DNA of 64,000 nucleotides from Valencia hispanica (lineage: Eukaryota; Chordata; Actinopteri; Cyprinodontiformes; Valenciidae). Positions within the stretch are counted from its first letter, which is position 1. The number at the start of each line of letters is the position of its first letter. The notes under the pieces were generated by a model. That model saw only the letters and a program-made list of their open reading frames with translations, was not told the DNA's origin and did no database searches. The stretch covers positions 62,001 through 126,000 of the forward strand of contig OY747713.1 of assembly GCA_963556495.2 (NCBI GenBank). Direction: 5' to 3'. Position numbers and translations under genes: made by a program. This document shows positions 23,146 through 32,290 of the stretch, piece after piece.

Positions 23146-24372
23146 TTGGTTGCTGCAGGTTGGAGGGCGCATATCACCTGCAGATCTGCCAGAAGAAGAC
23201 CTCCTCTGATCATCCCAGCCACACATATTGCCACATTGCTTGGGAGATTTTATCATGAGCAAGTTTCTCATCAAGGACGTCATATGACCGAAGGAGCAAT
23301 CAGAGCAGCGGGATACTGGATTATAGGAGGCAAACGCCTAGTTTCATCCCTTATCCACAAATGTGTTACCTGTCGCAAGCTGCGTGGGAAGTTACAGGAA
23401 CACAAGATGGCAGACCTGCCTAGCAACAGGCTTACACCAGAACCCCCATTCACTAACGTCGGCCTTGATGTCTTTGGGCCTTGGACTCTCATGACCCGTC
23501 GCACAAGAGGAGGAAGTGCAAACAGTAAACGCTGGGCTGTCCTCTTTACCTGTATGTCGACCAGAGCTGTACATATTGAGCTGGTTGAATCCATGTCAAC
23601 GGACAGCTTTATTAATGCTCTCAGGAGGTTTTTTGCAATCCGTGGCCCAGCTGAACTTCTTCGTTCTGACAGAGGGACTAACTTTGTCGGCGCATACAGA
23701 GAGTTAACCATCAATGCAGAGGATGCATCAGTAAGATCCTACATCCAGGGCAAAGAGTGCAAGTGGATTTTCAACCCACCACATTCTTCACACATGGGTG
23801 GTTCATGGGAGAGACTCATAGGCATAGCCAGGCGCATTCTGGATGCTATGCTTCTCCAGGCAGCACACAATCGCCTTACACATGAGGTATTGAGCACTTT
23901 CATGGCTGAGGTCATGGCAATCATGAACGCCAGACCTCTGGTGCCAGTGTCGACAGATCCAGACATGCCTACTATACTCACCCCAGCGATGCTCCTAACG
24001 CAAAAGGCAGATGTTGTTTCAGCTCCCACAGGTGACTTCAGCCTGCCCAAACTGCATGGGAAACAATGGAAGCATGTACAAAATTTAGCAGACACCTTTT
24101 GGAAGAGATGGAAAGGGGAGTATTTATCTACCCTACAAGACCGCAGAAGATGGACTGACCGGAAGCTCAATGTCAAACTGGGCGATGTTGTTTTGCTTAA
24201 AGACAATCAGGTACACCGAAACGAATGGCCTGTTGGGATTGTAGTCAAAACCTTGCCATGTGATGACAACATTGTTCGCAAAGTGGAAGTGAAGATAATA
24301 AAAGAAGGAGCTGCCAAGATTTATCTGAGACCAGTCTCAGAAATTGTTGTTCTGTGTTCCGAAGCAATTTAG
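23146..24372 (+). pseudogene. BEL/Pao element 1 integrase
   Basis: 408 open codons. An HHCC-like zinc-binding part shows HEQVSHQGRH and CVTCRKLRGK. The catalytic core has GLDVFGPWTL (first Asp), RSDRGTNFVGA (second Asp) and the segment MGGSWERLIGIARR (Glu). The C-terminal domain contains VKLGDVVLLKDNQVHRNEWP, the DUF5641-type tail of BEL integrases. It ends with TAG about 67 bp before the polypurine tract. All three acidic residues are present, so this is the best-preserved protein in the window. It inserts retroelement cDNA. It is labelled pseudogene because upstream pol is broken. Confidence 0.82.
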
Positions 24373-24438
24373 AGATGAAGCACTTTATTTGTGTTCAATT
24401 TTTTGTGGTGGCAAAATGGCATTGTGCCAAAGGGGGAG

Positions 24439-24767
24439 TATTCTGCCTTTACTGAAATGTTCTCATTTGATGTTGTAAACTAGAGCTATATGTTGAGTAT
24501 TATGTGAGTAGCCACCTAGAGGGCGTTTTTGTAATTGCAAGTGTAGAAGAGCTGAGCGCTTGCATCATTTTTCTTGTGAGTCACAGTTAATGGCAGCTGA
24601 ACACATGGCTTCTGGAACTGCTTCTTTGCAACACTTGAGTCTTGGACATTATTTGTCATTTAATTGAAAGATTATGTGTTACACATGCTTGCATCCTATG
24701 TGTAGCTAATGAATATTTTTATTTCTGTATTGTGTTACAGTTTTACAACTGAAAACAAGTTTCTCAG
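24439..24767 (+). repeat. BEL/Pao element 1, 3' LTR, first part
   Basis: Matches 18252-18580 of the 5' LTR and stops at TTCTCAG, where the nested element begins. The remainder is at 26250-26350. The polypurine tract AAAGGGGGAG lies directly before it. Confidence 0.88.
24764..24767 (+). repeat. Target-site duplication of nested long-LTR element, left copy (TCAG)
   Basis: TCAG occurs on both sides of the insertion (24764-24767 and 26246-26249). It is single-copy at the matching place in the undisturbed 5' LTR (TTCTCAGTAAAATTC). Confidence 0.75.
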
Positions 24768-24892
24768 TGTTGTGATTGTATTTCTCATAAGATGAACTGA
24801 ACAGACTTTTGGATGTCTGGGAGCTATTTCAAAGATGGACTGAGCAGACCACATTTCCCAGCAATCCTAGCAGTGACCCCCAACACACTCCT

Positions 24893-24956
24893 ATTGGTCC
24901 GTGACCACCCACGGTGACATCAGCGATGACATCACGGCCACAGGGGGCTATAAGAG
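24893..24956 (+). promoter_or_regulatory. Putative LTR promoter: CCAAT (inverted), two TGACATCA, TATA
   Basis: ATTGG at 24893-24897, TGACATCA at 24915-24922 and again at 24927-24934 (12-bp spacing), and CTATAAGAG at 24948-24956. TGACATCA is a one-base variant of the CRE/ATF site. The related copy at 9117-10424 has the same motif at 10336-10343 (minus) next to a CCAAT box, so the arrangement is conserved between two diverged copies. Confidence 0.5.
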
Positions 24957-25967
24957 TAGTCGCGCCCATTTTGAATTGTTCTCCAGCTAGAAGTTCTTGG
25001 ATGGACTACTGCTGAACAGAGGACATCTCACCGGTGAAGATTCTCTTTTGTTCTGACCCGCTGGACCGGGGAAGAACTCATTTCAAAGCTTTGAAGTGTG
25101 CACCCCGTCTGCGTAACCAGGGTGCACGACATAAGAACTGTTCCAAGACAGTTCATTAGACGTCAATCCTGCAGGCCATCCAGCCTGGATTTGGGCCACA
25201 CGGTCCTTAAATCCTGTACAGTTTTTTTTTATAACTCTTCCTTTTCTTGCTCAACTACGGACACAATTCACTCTCCTCCTAGTGGACTGGACCTCCTTCA
25301 AGGCAAAGTAGGACTGAACCGGTTCATTTATACTAATATTGTGTCTGGGCGGATATAAATGGAGAAAATAGAGTTTTAACAAGTTAGATCTCGTTCATTG
25401 TTGGTTAAAGTGTTTTTAAGCGCTGTACCTGTTTGCTAATTTTTGCGTCGTCACACGTATAAGTCTGAGCTGTGAAATTGCTGTCTTTGAAACTGTCTGT
25501 TTTATCCTGAGCAGATCACACCTTACCTTTTCCTTCCTCTTGTTTTCCCTCTCTCTCCCTCCCTGATAACTCTGTCGGCAGAGTCGGGCTCGGTCCGGCC
25601 TGCGTTAGCTGGTCTTAGCTGAAAGTTTAACTCCGTTGTCTTTAGTCTGTCGCTAAAGCAGAGGCCTACCACATGGACGCTTCCCCCATGTGCTCCTTTA
25701 GCCAAAGCTAGTTTTATGATTCTTTCTTAGACTCCATGTGCTCCCCTCCATCTTGGCACAGAGCTGAGATTTATGACTTTGTCTCCTAGGCTATCTGTGA
25801 CTTGGGCTCCCTGGAGTGAGCCCCCCCCCTCCTTTTCTGACCCGAACCCCAGCTGTCTCACTGATTTCATTTCATGTTAATTGTGTTTAATGTTCACCTA
25901 TTATTATTGTCTAAGATCTGTAGTAATTTTTGCATGCTTTAGAATAGATGGGAGTTTCTATTTCTTA

Positions 25968-25973
25968 AATAAA
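25968..25973 (+). promoter_or_regulatory. Putative LTR polyadenylation signal (AATAAA)
   Basis: AATAAA in the 3' part of the nested LTR, after a TTGCATGCTTTAGAATAGAT block that is conserved in the copies at 9117 and 47640. Confidence 0.5.
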
Positions 25974-26249
25974 GTCCCCTTATCTTAAAGAGAAGTTGTC
26001 TGGGATTACTTGGAGTGATGCATACAATTAATGTCCACAGCGTTAGAACTTATTCCTTCATCTATTGTTTAATTATCTGAGACTGAACAATTTGGCTATA
26101 TCTATATAAAGGTTCCTGGAATCACACAGGATGGTGCCCCTAAACTTGGTAATTTTTACATAAAATTATTAATCTTATTAATAATTGCCCTAAGCAAATA
26201 TTCATAATTATTCATAGCCAAATCCTACCTATCTGCAGCACAACATCAG

Positions 26250-26350
26250 TAAAATTCACTGGAAATTGAGCTCTGTGGATTCTTTGAGATGCTTCAAGTT
26301 GTTAGCTAGCTGTCTACTTCTGCTAAGTAATGCATTAGGAGGGCAGCATA
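26250..26350 (+). repeat. BEL/Pao element 1, 3' LTR, second part
   Basis: Continues the LTR after the nested insertion and matches 18581-18681 with one difference (GTCTACTTCTGC against GTCTACGTCTGC). It ends in GCATA, followed by the target copy TACTC. Confidence 0.88.
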
Positions 26351-26531
26351 TACTCAATTCCACATATACTCATCATTACTACTGTCGCCCTCATCCTCAC
26401 TTCTGCCTTGCTCCTGTGGTGATGGTTGGTAGTTTAAATCCAGGATTGGATCATTGTTGTCACACAAGTCCAAGTCTGACTTTTCTCCATCCATTGATCA
26501 AAATAGCTCCAATGCTTTTTGCACAAACGGT
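26351..26531 (-). pseudogene. piggyBac-type transposase exon 2, upstream part (acidic)
   Basis: On minus, the acceptor TTTATTTCCAG opens an exon that contains MDGEKSDLDLCDNNDPIL and a Glu/Asp/Ser-rich stretch up to SNDEYMWN, then TGA just before the BEL/Pao target site. In this frame a TGA also lies immediately upstream of the MDG Met. Translation may start at that Met with exon 1 non-coding, or the frame is broken. Acidic N-termini are usual for piggyBac transposases. The other half of the exon is at 18182-18251. Confidence 0.5.
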
Positions 26532-26994
26532 CTGGAAATAAAAGATGGGAAAAAATGAAATAAAAATCACTGAAATTTTTCAATGTAGTTAGAATGCATC
26601 TGTGGATTTTTTATTCATATTCTAATTCAATAGGACAATGTACAGCTTTTTAGCTGCATCAGAGCTAGCTGTAAGCTAACACACATACATGAATTTACTA
26701 GCATATTACATTTTTACTAACATTTTTAGTCCAACTAATATGTATATATGTATATATTTGGCTATTTGTTTAATATTTATCTGACAGATAGATCAGATAG
26801 AGTTTTTCTAATTCTACATGTGTGCATACTTTCTAGAATATTAGCTGTTTCGAGGAGCTTGTACTTCATGTTTGGCGACATAGTAAGTTATTTTATTTAA
26901 AAAATGTTCATCAAATTTGCTTTTCACAACAAATGTACAACACTTTTATCATTGTCTAAATCAAAATTAACCAAAAAAATTCAGGACTTCTTAC

Positions 26995-27052
26995 CTGGAT
27001 GATGTTTGTGCACGGAGTTGACACGTAAATATTGCGGTGTATTGGCTGCCAT
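26995..27052 (-). pseudogene. Candidate piggyBac-type exon 1
   Basis: Minus strand: ATG at 27052, MAANTPQYLRVNSVHKHHP, then a strong donor (CATCCAG|GTAAGAAG). Its phase does not lead into the acidic frame of exon 2, so it may be a 5'UTR exon or a frame may be lost. About 150 bp upstream, a GTCCACATATGTGGAC palindrome and CTCTTGGGGCTTAGC look like piggyBac-type terminal sequence. Confidence 0.35.
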
Positions 27053-27159
27053 TTTTTAATTTGTCGGTAGGGTGTAATACTCTTCTGCCACGATCAGATG
27101 GCAGTGACAGTACCGACATACAGATTTATAACACCACCAGTTAAGCTGTAAACACTATT

Positions 27160-27228
27160 GTGGACATAGGAGTTAAAAAGTGCTGTCCACATATGTGGAC
27201 GCTAAGCCCCAAGAGGTTAGGGCACACT
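27160..27228 (-). repeat. Possible piggyBac 5' terminal region
   Basis: Minus-strand CCTAACCTCTTGGGGCTTAG followed by the perfect palindrome GTCCACATATGTGGAC and AGCACTTTTTAACTCC. Many vertebrate piggyBac-like elements start TTAACCCTTTGnGGnG with such an inner palindrome, so CTAACC could be a mutated TTAACC. This is suggestive only. Confidence 0.3.
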
Positions 27229-27380
27229 GACTGTTCCGTCCATGTAGCCAACACGACGTGCAGCAAACCATTTACTTCATCAATAAACAGATGACAAACT
27301 TGGGTCTTGATATCTTCTCTTTACTGGGTGAAGTTTAAGTTGTTAGTTACACGTCGTGTTGGCTACACGGACGGAACAGT
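27229..27380. repeat. Small foldback element with about 31-bp inverted arms
   Basis: ACTGTTCCGTCCATGTAGCC... (27229-27259) and its near-perfect reverse complement ...GGCTACACGGACGGAACAGT (27349-27380) enclose a segment of about 78 bp. The inner segment (CATTTACTTCATCAATAAAC to GGGTGAAGTTTAAGTTG) recurs as a direct repeat at 30690-30766, at the truncated 5' side of the second BEL/Pao element. Confidence 0.65.
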
Positions 27381-27443
27381 AAAAAAGCAAAAGCCTTCCA
27401 AGGCAAGAACGTTTTGAGAGTTTACAGGAGCTTCTCTGTATGT

Positions 27444-27801
27444 GGCGGGCCAGTTCGTGGACCCGGAGAGTCGGGATTTCACAGTACTTCTAAATAAAAA
27501 AATAAGCTGTTGTATAAAACTGAAAAGTTACAATTTAAACACTCGTGTTATGAGCCTTAATTAATATAAACAATTTTGTCAACTTACAAGCAAAAGCCTT
27601 CTAAGGCGAGAACGTTTTGAGAGTTTACAGGAGCTTCTCTGTATGTGGGTTTCACTACCGAACGTTCTTTAGAAATAAATTCTTACCCGACTTCCTTTTG
27701 CTGAACCTATCAAAATAAAATCCTAACGAAAGAGTGGCCCTAACTCTCGCCAGCAGGTGGTGCAACTACACCATAATTAAACACATGAATATGTCATTTC
27801 A
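27444..27801 (-). repeat. BEL/Pao element 2, 3' LTR
   Basis: 358 bp, same length as 31757-32114. On minus it starts TGAAATGACATATTCATG directly after the purine tract. It contains AATAAA-type sequences (CTAAATAAAAAAATAAGC on +). A 58-bp piece of it (AAGCAAAAGCCTTCYAAGG...) is repeated just outside at 27387-27445. Confidence 0.85.
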
Positions 27802-27863
27802 CTCCCCATCTGGTATATCAGATATCACTACCAACTTCAATACAAACGGCATTCTCTAGAAAA

Positions 27864-29420
27864 TCAGTCCTTAAGGGACATAAGTAAGACAGTCTCTGTT
27901 ACAGGTCGCAGGTAAGTCTTGATGACTCCATTCCTTGAAATCTTCACCTCCACCTTCCTGATGTTTCCATCTTCATCCGGGAATGTTCTGTTAATGACCC
28001 CCATGGGCCACTCATTGCGCTGCACTTGGGAGTCTCTCATCAGCACCAGATCTCCAGCTTTGAGATTTGGACGGTTGACTTGCCACTTGCTTCTGGTTTG
28101 GAGTGTTGCCAAATACTCCCGTCTCCATCTGCTCCTAAAGGTGTCTGCAAGATGCTGCACTTGTCTCCATTGTTGCCTGTGCCCATCTTTCTCATTGAAC
28201 TGACCTGGCGGTGCAACTGGGGTGTACACCTTCTGAGTAAGGAGCATTGCTGGTGTGAGAAGGAATGGTGCGTCAGGGTCCGTTGTGATGGGTGACAATG
28301 GGCGTGCATTGATGATTGCAGTGACTTCTGCCATAAAGGTGGACAACGCTTCATGTGTCAGACGTGTGTGGTTGGACTGTTGAAGCATGGGATCAAGAAT
28401 ACACCTGGATATGCCGATCATCCTTTTCCAGCTGCCTCCCATGTGGGAAGAATGAGGCGGATTGAAAATCCATGAACAACCTTCTCCTGATATGTACCTT
28501 TTGATGTGTGACATGTTCGGTTCCGCCAACAGGAAACCCAGCTCACCACAGGCCCCGACAAAGTTGGTTCCGCAGTCTGATCTGATTTGCTTGGCAGGCC
28601 CACGCAGACTGAAGAATCTGCGTAATGCGTTTATGAAACTGGATGTGTCCATGGATTCGATCAATTCAATGTGGACTGCACGCGTACTGAGACACATTTT
28701 GCTGTTTGCTTGGCCTCCTCTGGTACGTCGGGCCAGTACAGGCCATGGACCATAGACATCAAGTCCAATAATTGTAAAGGGGGGTCCAGTGCTCAAACGA
28801 TCAAGGGGTAAGTCTGCCATGCACTGTTGATTTGTTCTGCCACAGAGTTTCCTACAGGCTATGCAATCATGGATGATGTGCTTCACCACTCGTCTTGCGC
28901 TCATGAGGCAATATCCAGCTATACGCACCGCTACTTCTGTGAATACTTGCCCTTGATGCCTCACACGCTGATGGTGATGTTCCACAAGTAGGTTTGCAAC
29001 ATGACCAGTTGGAATGATGCTGGGATGTTTCTCCTTGTATTCCAGCTTCGCATGCTCAAGTCTCCCTCCAATTCGCATCACTCCCTCCTCATCACAGTAA
29101 GGACTCAGTTTTTGCAGGGGGCTGTTACTTGGAATGCTCTTCCCTTGAGCAATGCATGCGAATTCATCCTTAAAGGCGTCTCTCTGGATGCTTTTGATGA
29201 TGGCAATCTCTGCCTTTTCCAGCTCTTTGACAGTGCGCGGTTGTGAGCAGTACTGCCATGACCTACAGCTCTGGTTTGGATCTTGGCCTTGGAAGTTTTT
29301 GACGATATGAATGAGAAGCCTTACCGCTCTCACCAATGCTCTCCATGATGAAAAGTGTTCAAATCTCTGAGATCCAAGCTGTGACCCATCCGCATGCAAC
29401 ACTGGGTTCGACAAGGTCAA
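27864..29420 (-). pseudogene. BEL/Pao element 2 integrase with catalytic Glu lost
   Basis: 518 open codons. An N-terminal linker carries QLGSQRFEHFSSW (as in element 1). The zinc-binding part shows HHHQRVRHQGQV and CIACRKLCGR. The core has GLDVYGPWPVLARRTRGG and RSDCGTNFVGA, then HSSHMGGSWKRMIGISRC where element 1 has WERLIG: the catalytic Glu is Lys. About eight residues between ANSK and MCLSTRAVHIEL are also missing. The C-terminal domain (LKAGDLVLMRDSQVQRNEWP) is present. The frame is long and open, yet the enzyme should be inactive. Confidence 0.85.
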
Positions 29421-29973
29421 AAACTTCTGGTTCTGGCGTCCTGCTTGGGCATGACAAAAAGGCAGGTCCTTTTAACCACAAACTTTCACTCAGCATTGAT
29501 GTAGGCATGAAATGTGTGGCTATGTCTGCTGGATTGCAGGTGGTGGGACCGTAGTGCCACTGTGCTGGCTCTGAAGATCGCCTAATACGCTGAACTCTGT
29601 TACACACGTACATGTAAAACCTTTTCGTCTGGTTGTTGATGTACCCGAAGACTACTCTGCTATCAGTGTAGAATTTAACTGCATCTAGAACAATGTCTAG
29701 TTCACTTGTGACAATGTCCGCGATCTCGACAGCCAATACTGCAGCTTCTAATTCCAGCCTTGGAATCGTGTGTGCTGCTTGTGGAGCTAGTTTTGCTTTG
29801 CCAAGCACAAATCCGACATGCACATTTTGTTCTGCGTCTGTTATTCTGATGAAAGAGACAGCTGCTATGGCCTTCAGTGACGCATCTGAGAAGACATGGA
29901 GCTCATACGTCATTGTACTTCGCACTTGAATCACAAACGACCCTAATCTGACCCGAATGAAGGTAAGTATCAT
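29359..29973 (-). pseudogene. BEL/Pao element 2 RNase H domain
   Basis: 204 codons with HVFSDASLKAIAAVSF, IPRLELEAAVLAVEIAD and VKFYTDSRVVFGYI, colinear with element 1's RNase H. It overlaps the integrase frame by about 60 bp in another frame (frameshift). Upstream it joins directly to the pre-RT region with no palm between. Confidence 0.8.
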
Positions 29974-30692
29974 CTCTCCTTTCCCTCTGGCAGTGCAGGA
30001 GCCAGCTCGGTGTGGTCACGATCAAAGATTTTCTGCATGAAAGCGATGAAATCTTGTTTCATCCCAGGCTTCCTCTCAAATGTTTGCTGCAGTGAGGCCA
30101 TTCGCATGCAGGCGTGGTCCCGATTGTCTGGCAGACGTTGCCTGGGAGTTCTGAATGGAAGGGGCCCTACCCAGTAGGGTAGGAACAGCCTGTCTTCTAT
30201 GGAAAACCCTATCTTGTTGTCATCTAGAAACGTCTCAAACAGGGTGCTTCCCACACTGCTGTCACTGCATGTGGACCTCTGATGAACTGGGAACATGCTG
30301 GACGTACAACTGTGTCCGTGCTTGTCCTTGACGTACACCTTGCTTGGACATGTCCCAAAGACTGAGGGACGCTGGTTTTCTTGGATGCTTGTTTGGTAAC
30401 TATGCACATTGACATTGCTGTGGGATTTACCTAAGCACATCTGCCCGATGATCACCCACCCCAGGTCTAGCCTCTGAACATATTGCGCGTCTTGCGGACC
30501 ATTGTATTGCTGCCTGACCTTGTGCACTCTCAGGATGTCGCGCCCAAGCAAGAGAAGGATGTTGGCCTCTGGATCAAGTGGTGGGATGGACTGAGCGATT
30601 GCCCTGAGGTGAGGATGATACTTTGTCACTTCTGGAGTCTGTATTTCAGTTCTGTCACTTGGGATGCTGTTGCGTTCAATCAGCGTAACCAT
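29970..30692 (-). pseudogene. BEL/Pao element 2 protease C-terminus and pre-RT region
   Basis: 240 codons from MVTLIERNSIPSDRTEI to HTELAPALPEGKER. It contains NILLLLGRDILRVHKVR and VQRLDLGWVIIGQMCLG, and aligns with 20750-21500 of element 1. At ALPEGKER the RT fingers and palm should begin. Instead the sequence passes into the RNase H region. The protease active site and gag are missing on the 5' side, where the frame abuts the 78-bp segment shared with 27265-27341. Confidence 0.78.
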
Positions 30693-30766
30693 TTACTTCA
30701 TCAATAAACAGATGACAACCTTGGGTCTTGATATCTTCTCTTTACTGGGTGAAGTTTAAGTTGGTA
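30690..30766. repeat. 78-bp direct repeat of 27265-27341
   Basis: CATTTACTTCATCAATAAAC to GGGTGAAGTTTAAGTTG, one difference (GACAACCTTGGG against GACAAACTTGGG). Its presence both in the foldback element left of the 3' LTR and at the truncated pol end suggests it marks a rearrangement breakpoint. Confidence 0.75.
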
Positions 30767-30882
30767 AAACTAGAACACATAGAGAATACAAACATTTAAA
30801 TTACTCTCTCTGCATTACAGTACAATCACCCTGTCTTCCCGTGGCTGTAGGCCTAGGTGTTTCACGGTAAGTTTCAAAGTAC

Positions 30883-31756
30883 TTCTTTTTTTTTTTTTTT
30901 TTTTTTTCACGTGTCCTGTTTGGCAGTGTGGGGCTCAGAATTGGTGTCTGAGTACCAAGTAGAAGCCCAACAGATTTACTTTCACAAGCGGAGCAGTACA
31001 GCTTTTGCTATAGTACTCCACTTGATATATGTGTGAAAAATCTTTATTATGAATTGCTGGGGTTTTTATTTCCTGATGTTATGGACACGGAGACGGAAAA
31101 TTAAGTGGAAGAAAGAAAGAAGATGAAGTAGAGAGGTAGGAAACAAAAAGTCATTAGAGAGGGTGAGTTGAAAATACAAGAGAGGAAAGGGAACAAAGAA
31201 AACACAGGAAAACATTGAAGTCTGCCTCCATACCCACAGGACGGCAGAGAGAGGGGAAAAAAACTCAACAAAACACGAAAAAGGAACATTGACAAAAGAA
31301 ACCTAACATCGTGAACTAAGAACTACACAACCACATCTCACAAGAATGGATATAAAAATACAACAACAATGTCACAGAAAAACTCATGGTACCGATTAAT
31401 CAAGCTCTAGTAATGATAACCTCAGCCCAAGAATATATCTGTAAACACCAGAGACCCCACATCTATGTGTGTGTGTTAGCATGCTGGTGCATATAAGGTT
31501 TCTCCATAAGAGTGTTCGATAGCTGGTGTGAGCAGACCTTAATCCGTCTCCCAGGAATCGATGCAGACATGAAGGAGATTGGTGCCAAGACGTCCAAAGG
31601 ACCCCCAGAGCCCCAGGCGGACCCGGGCGGGGCCAACCGCATCCCCCAAGAGAGGAGCAAAGAAGAACCCCAGGGGAACGTCCAGCGGCTACTATGCAGG
31701 GGCTTGGGGGCAGCAGTGACGAGCCCACGGGCCCCGCCGGCAACCAGCCGCGCCAG
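30883..31756 (-). mobile_element. Repeat family X, copy 1 (poly(A)-tailed, minus)
   Basis: Starts on + with a T-tract (30886-30907) and CACGTGTCCTGTTTGGCAG, so on minus it ends in a poly(A) tail, as a retroposed element would. The same order of blocks occurs at 41664 onwards (minus) and 46440-47336 (plus). These include TCTGAGTACCAAGTAGAAGC, an AAAATCTTTATTATGAATTG block (AATAAA on minus), a pyrimidine-rich part and a GC-rich part. Flanking TTTCA(A/C)AGTACTTCT at 30866-30882 and 31789-31803 may be a target-site duplication, in which case the right end lies near 31788 instead. No protein domain is recognised. Confidence 0.6.
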
Positions 31757-32114
31757 GGCGGGCCGGTTCGTGGACCTGGAGAGTCGGGGTTTCACAGTAC
31801 TTCTAAATAAAAAAATAAGCTGTTGTATAAAACTGAAAAGTTACAATTTAAACACTCGTGTTATGAGCCTTAATTAATATAAACGATTTTGTCAACTTAC
31901 AAGCAAAAGCCTTCTAAGGCGAGAACGTTTTGAGAGTTTACAGGAGCTTCTCTGTATGTGGGTTTCACTACCGAACGGTCTTTAGAAATAAATTCTTACC
32001 CGACTTCCTTTTGCTGAACCTATCAAAATAAAATCCTAACGAAAGAGTGGCCCTAACTCTCGCCAGCAGGTGGTGCAACTACACCATAATTAAACACATG
32101 AATATGTCATTACA
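31757..32114 (-). repeat. BEL/Pao element 2, 5' LTR
   Basis: Direct repeat of 27444-27801 (about 98% identical). On minus it begins TGTAATGACATATTCATG. The other end runs into family X copy 1 (CAGGGCGGGCC), so the true inner LTR boundary is blurred. Confidence 0.8.
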
Positions 32115-32290
32115 CTGACAAAGCCAAGGCTGCCAGACACAGGTGCCACTGGGCCCTCTGACCACCACCAGCAGGCAAGACGGGTAAAGTGTCTTGCCAA
32201 AGGTCACAATGACTGAGACAGAGGGAGCGGGGATTCATACCGGCAACCCATCGATTACAGGATTACCACCTGAGCCACGGTTGCCCCAAG
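32115..32290. repeat. SINE-like repeat with B-box-like core
   Basis: GGGTAAAGTGTCTTGCCAAAGGTCACAATGAC..GGGGATTCATACCGGCAACC..CCACCTGAGCCACGGTTGCCCC belongs to a very common fish repeat type whose GGGATTC-ACC core looks tRNA- or 5S-like. A target-site duplication was not found. Confidence 0.4.

Larger units (their letters stand above)
24768..26245 (+). mobile_element. Nested solo-LTR-like element, long-LTR family copy 2
   Basis: A 1478-bp insertion with 7-bp inverted termini TGTTGTG and CACAACA and a 4-bp TCAG duplication. No conserved reading frame is present. The layout is that of one LTR: an ATTGG box (24893), two TGACATCA elements, a TATAAGAG box (24949), a long transcribed-like part with splice-donor-like sequences, AATAAA at 25968 and a terminal CACAACA. 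The 4-bp duplication and TG...CA ends fit a gypsy- or ERV-type solo LTR formed by LTR-LTR recombination. A non-autonomous element without inner domain is possible. Copies 1 (9117) and 3 (47640) share sequence blocks. Confidence 0.72.
18252..26350 (+). mobile_element. BEL/Pao LTR retrotransposon 1, with nested insertion in its 3' LTR
   Basis: Order: 5' LTR (18252-18681), gag, protease, RT, RNase H, integrase with C-terminal domain, polypurine tract (AAAGGGGGAG, ending 24438), 3' LTR (24439-24767 plus 26250-26350). A foreign 1478-bp insertion lies at 24768-26245. The LTRs differ at about 8 of 430 positions by my count. The coding part carries several frameshifts and stops and an internal deletion after the RT active site, so this copy is not autonomous. 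Only a defective copy moved in trans, or fast decay after insertion, would explain this with such similar LTRs. It lies inside a piggyBac-like exon. Confidence 0.9.
27444..32114 (-). mobile_element. BEL/Pao LTR retrotransposon 2 (minus, internally deleted)
   Basis: Flanked by 358-bp direct repeats (27444-27801 and 31757-32114) that differ at about 6 positions by my count. Reading on minus: 5' LTR, an insertion of repeat family X (about 30883-31756), a non-gag leader, protease/pre-RT, RNase H, integrase, polypurine tract (ATGGGGAG at about 27802-27809) and 3' LTR. Gag and the whole RT palm are missing. The proteins resemble element 1 but belong to a distinct lineage, and the LTRs are unrelated. 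Confidence 0.85.

Noticed and set aside
31463..31877. Frames at the junction of family X and the BEL/Pao 2 LTR as a gene
   Set aside because: They run across an element boundary and share only repeat sequence with 42.2-42.6 kb.
32220..32290. tRNA gene
   Set aside because: GGGATTC-like core only; no cloverleaf could be drawn, and the segment belongs to a common SINE-like repeat.
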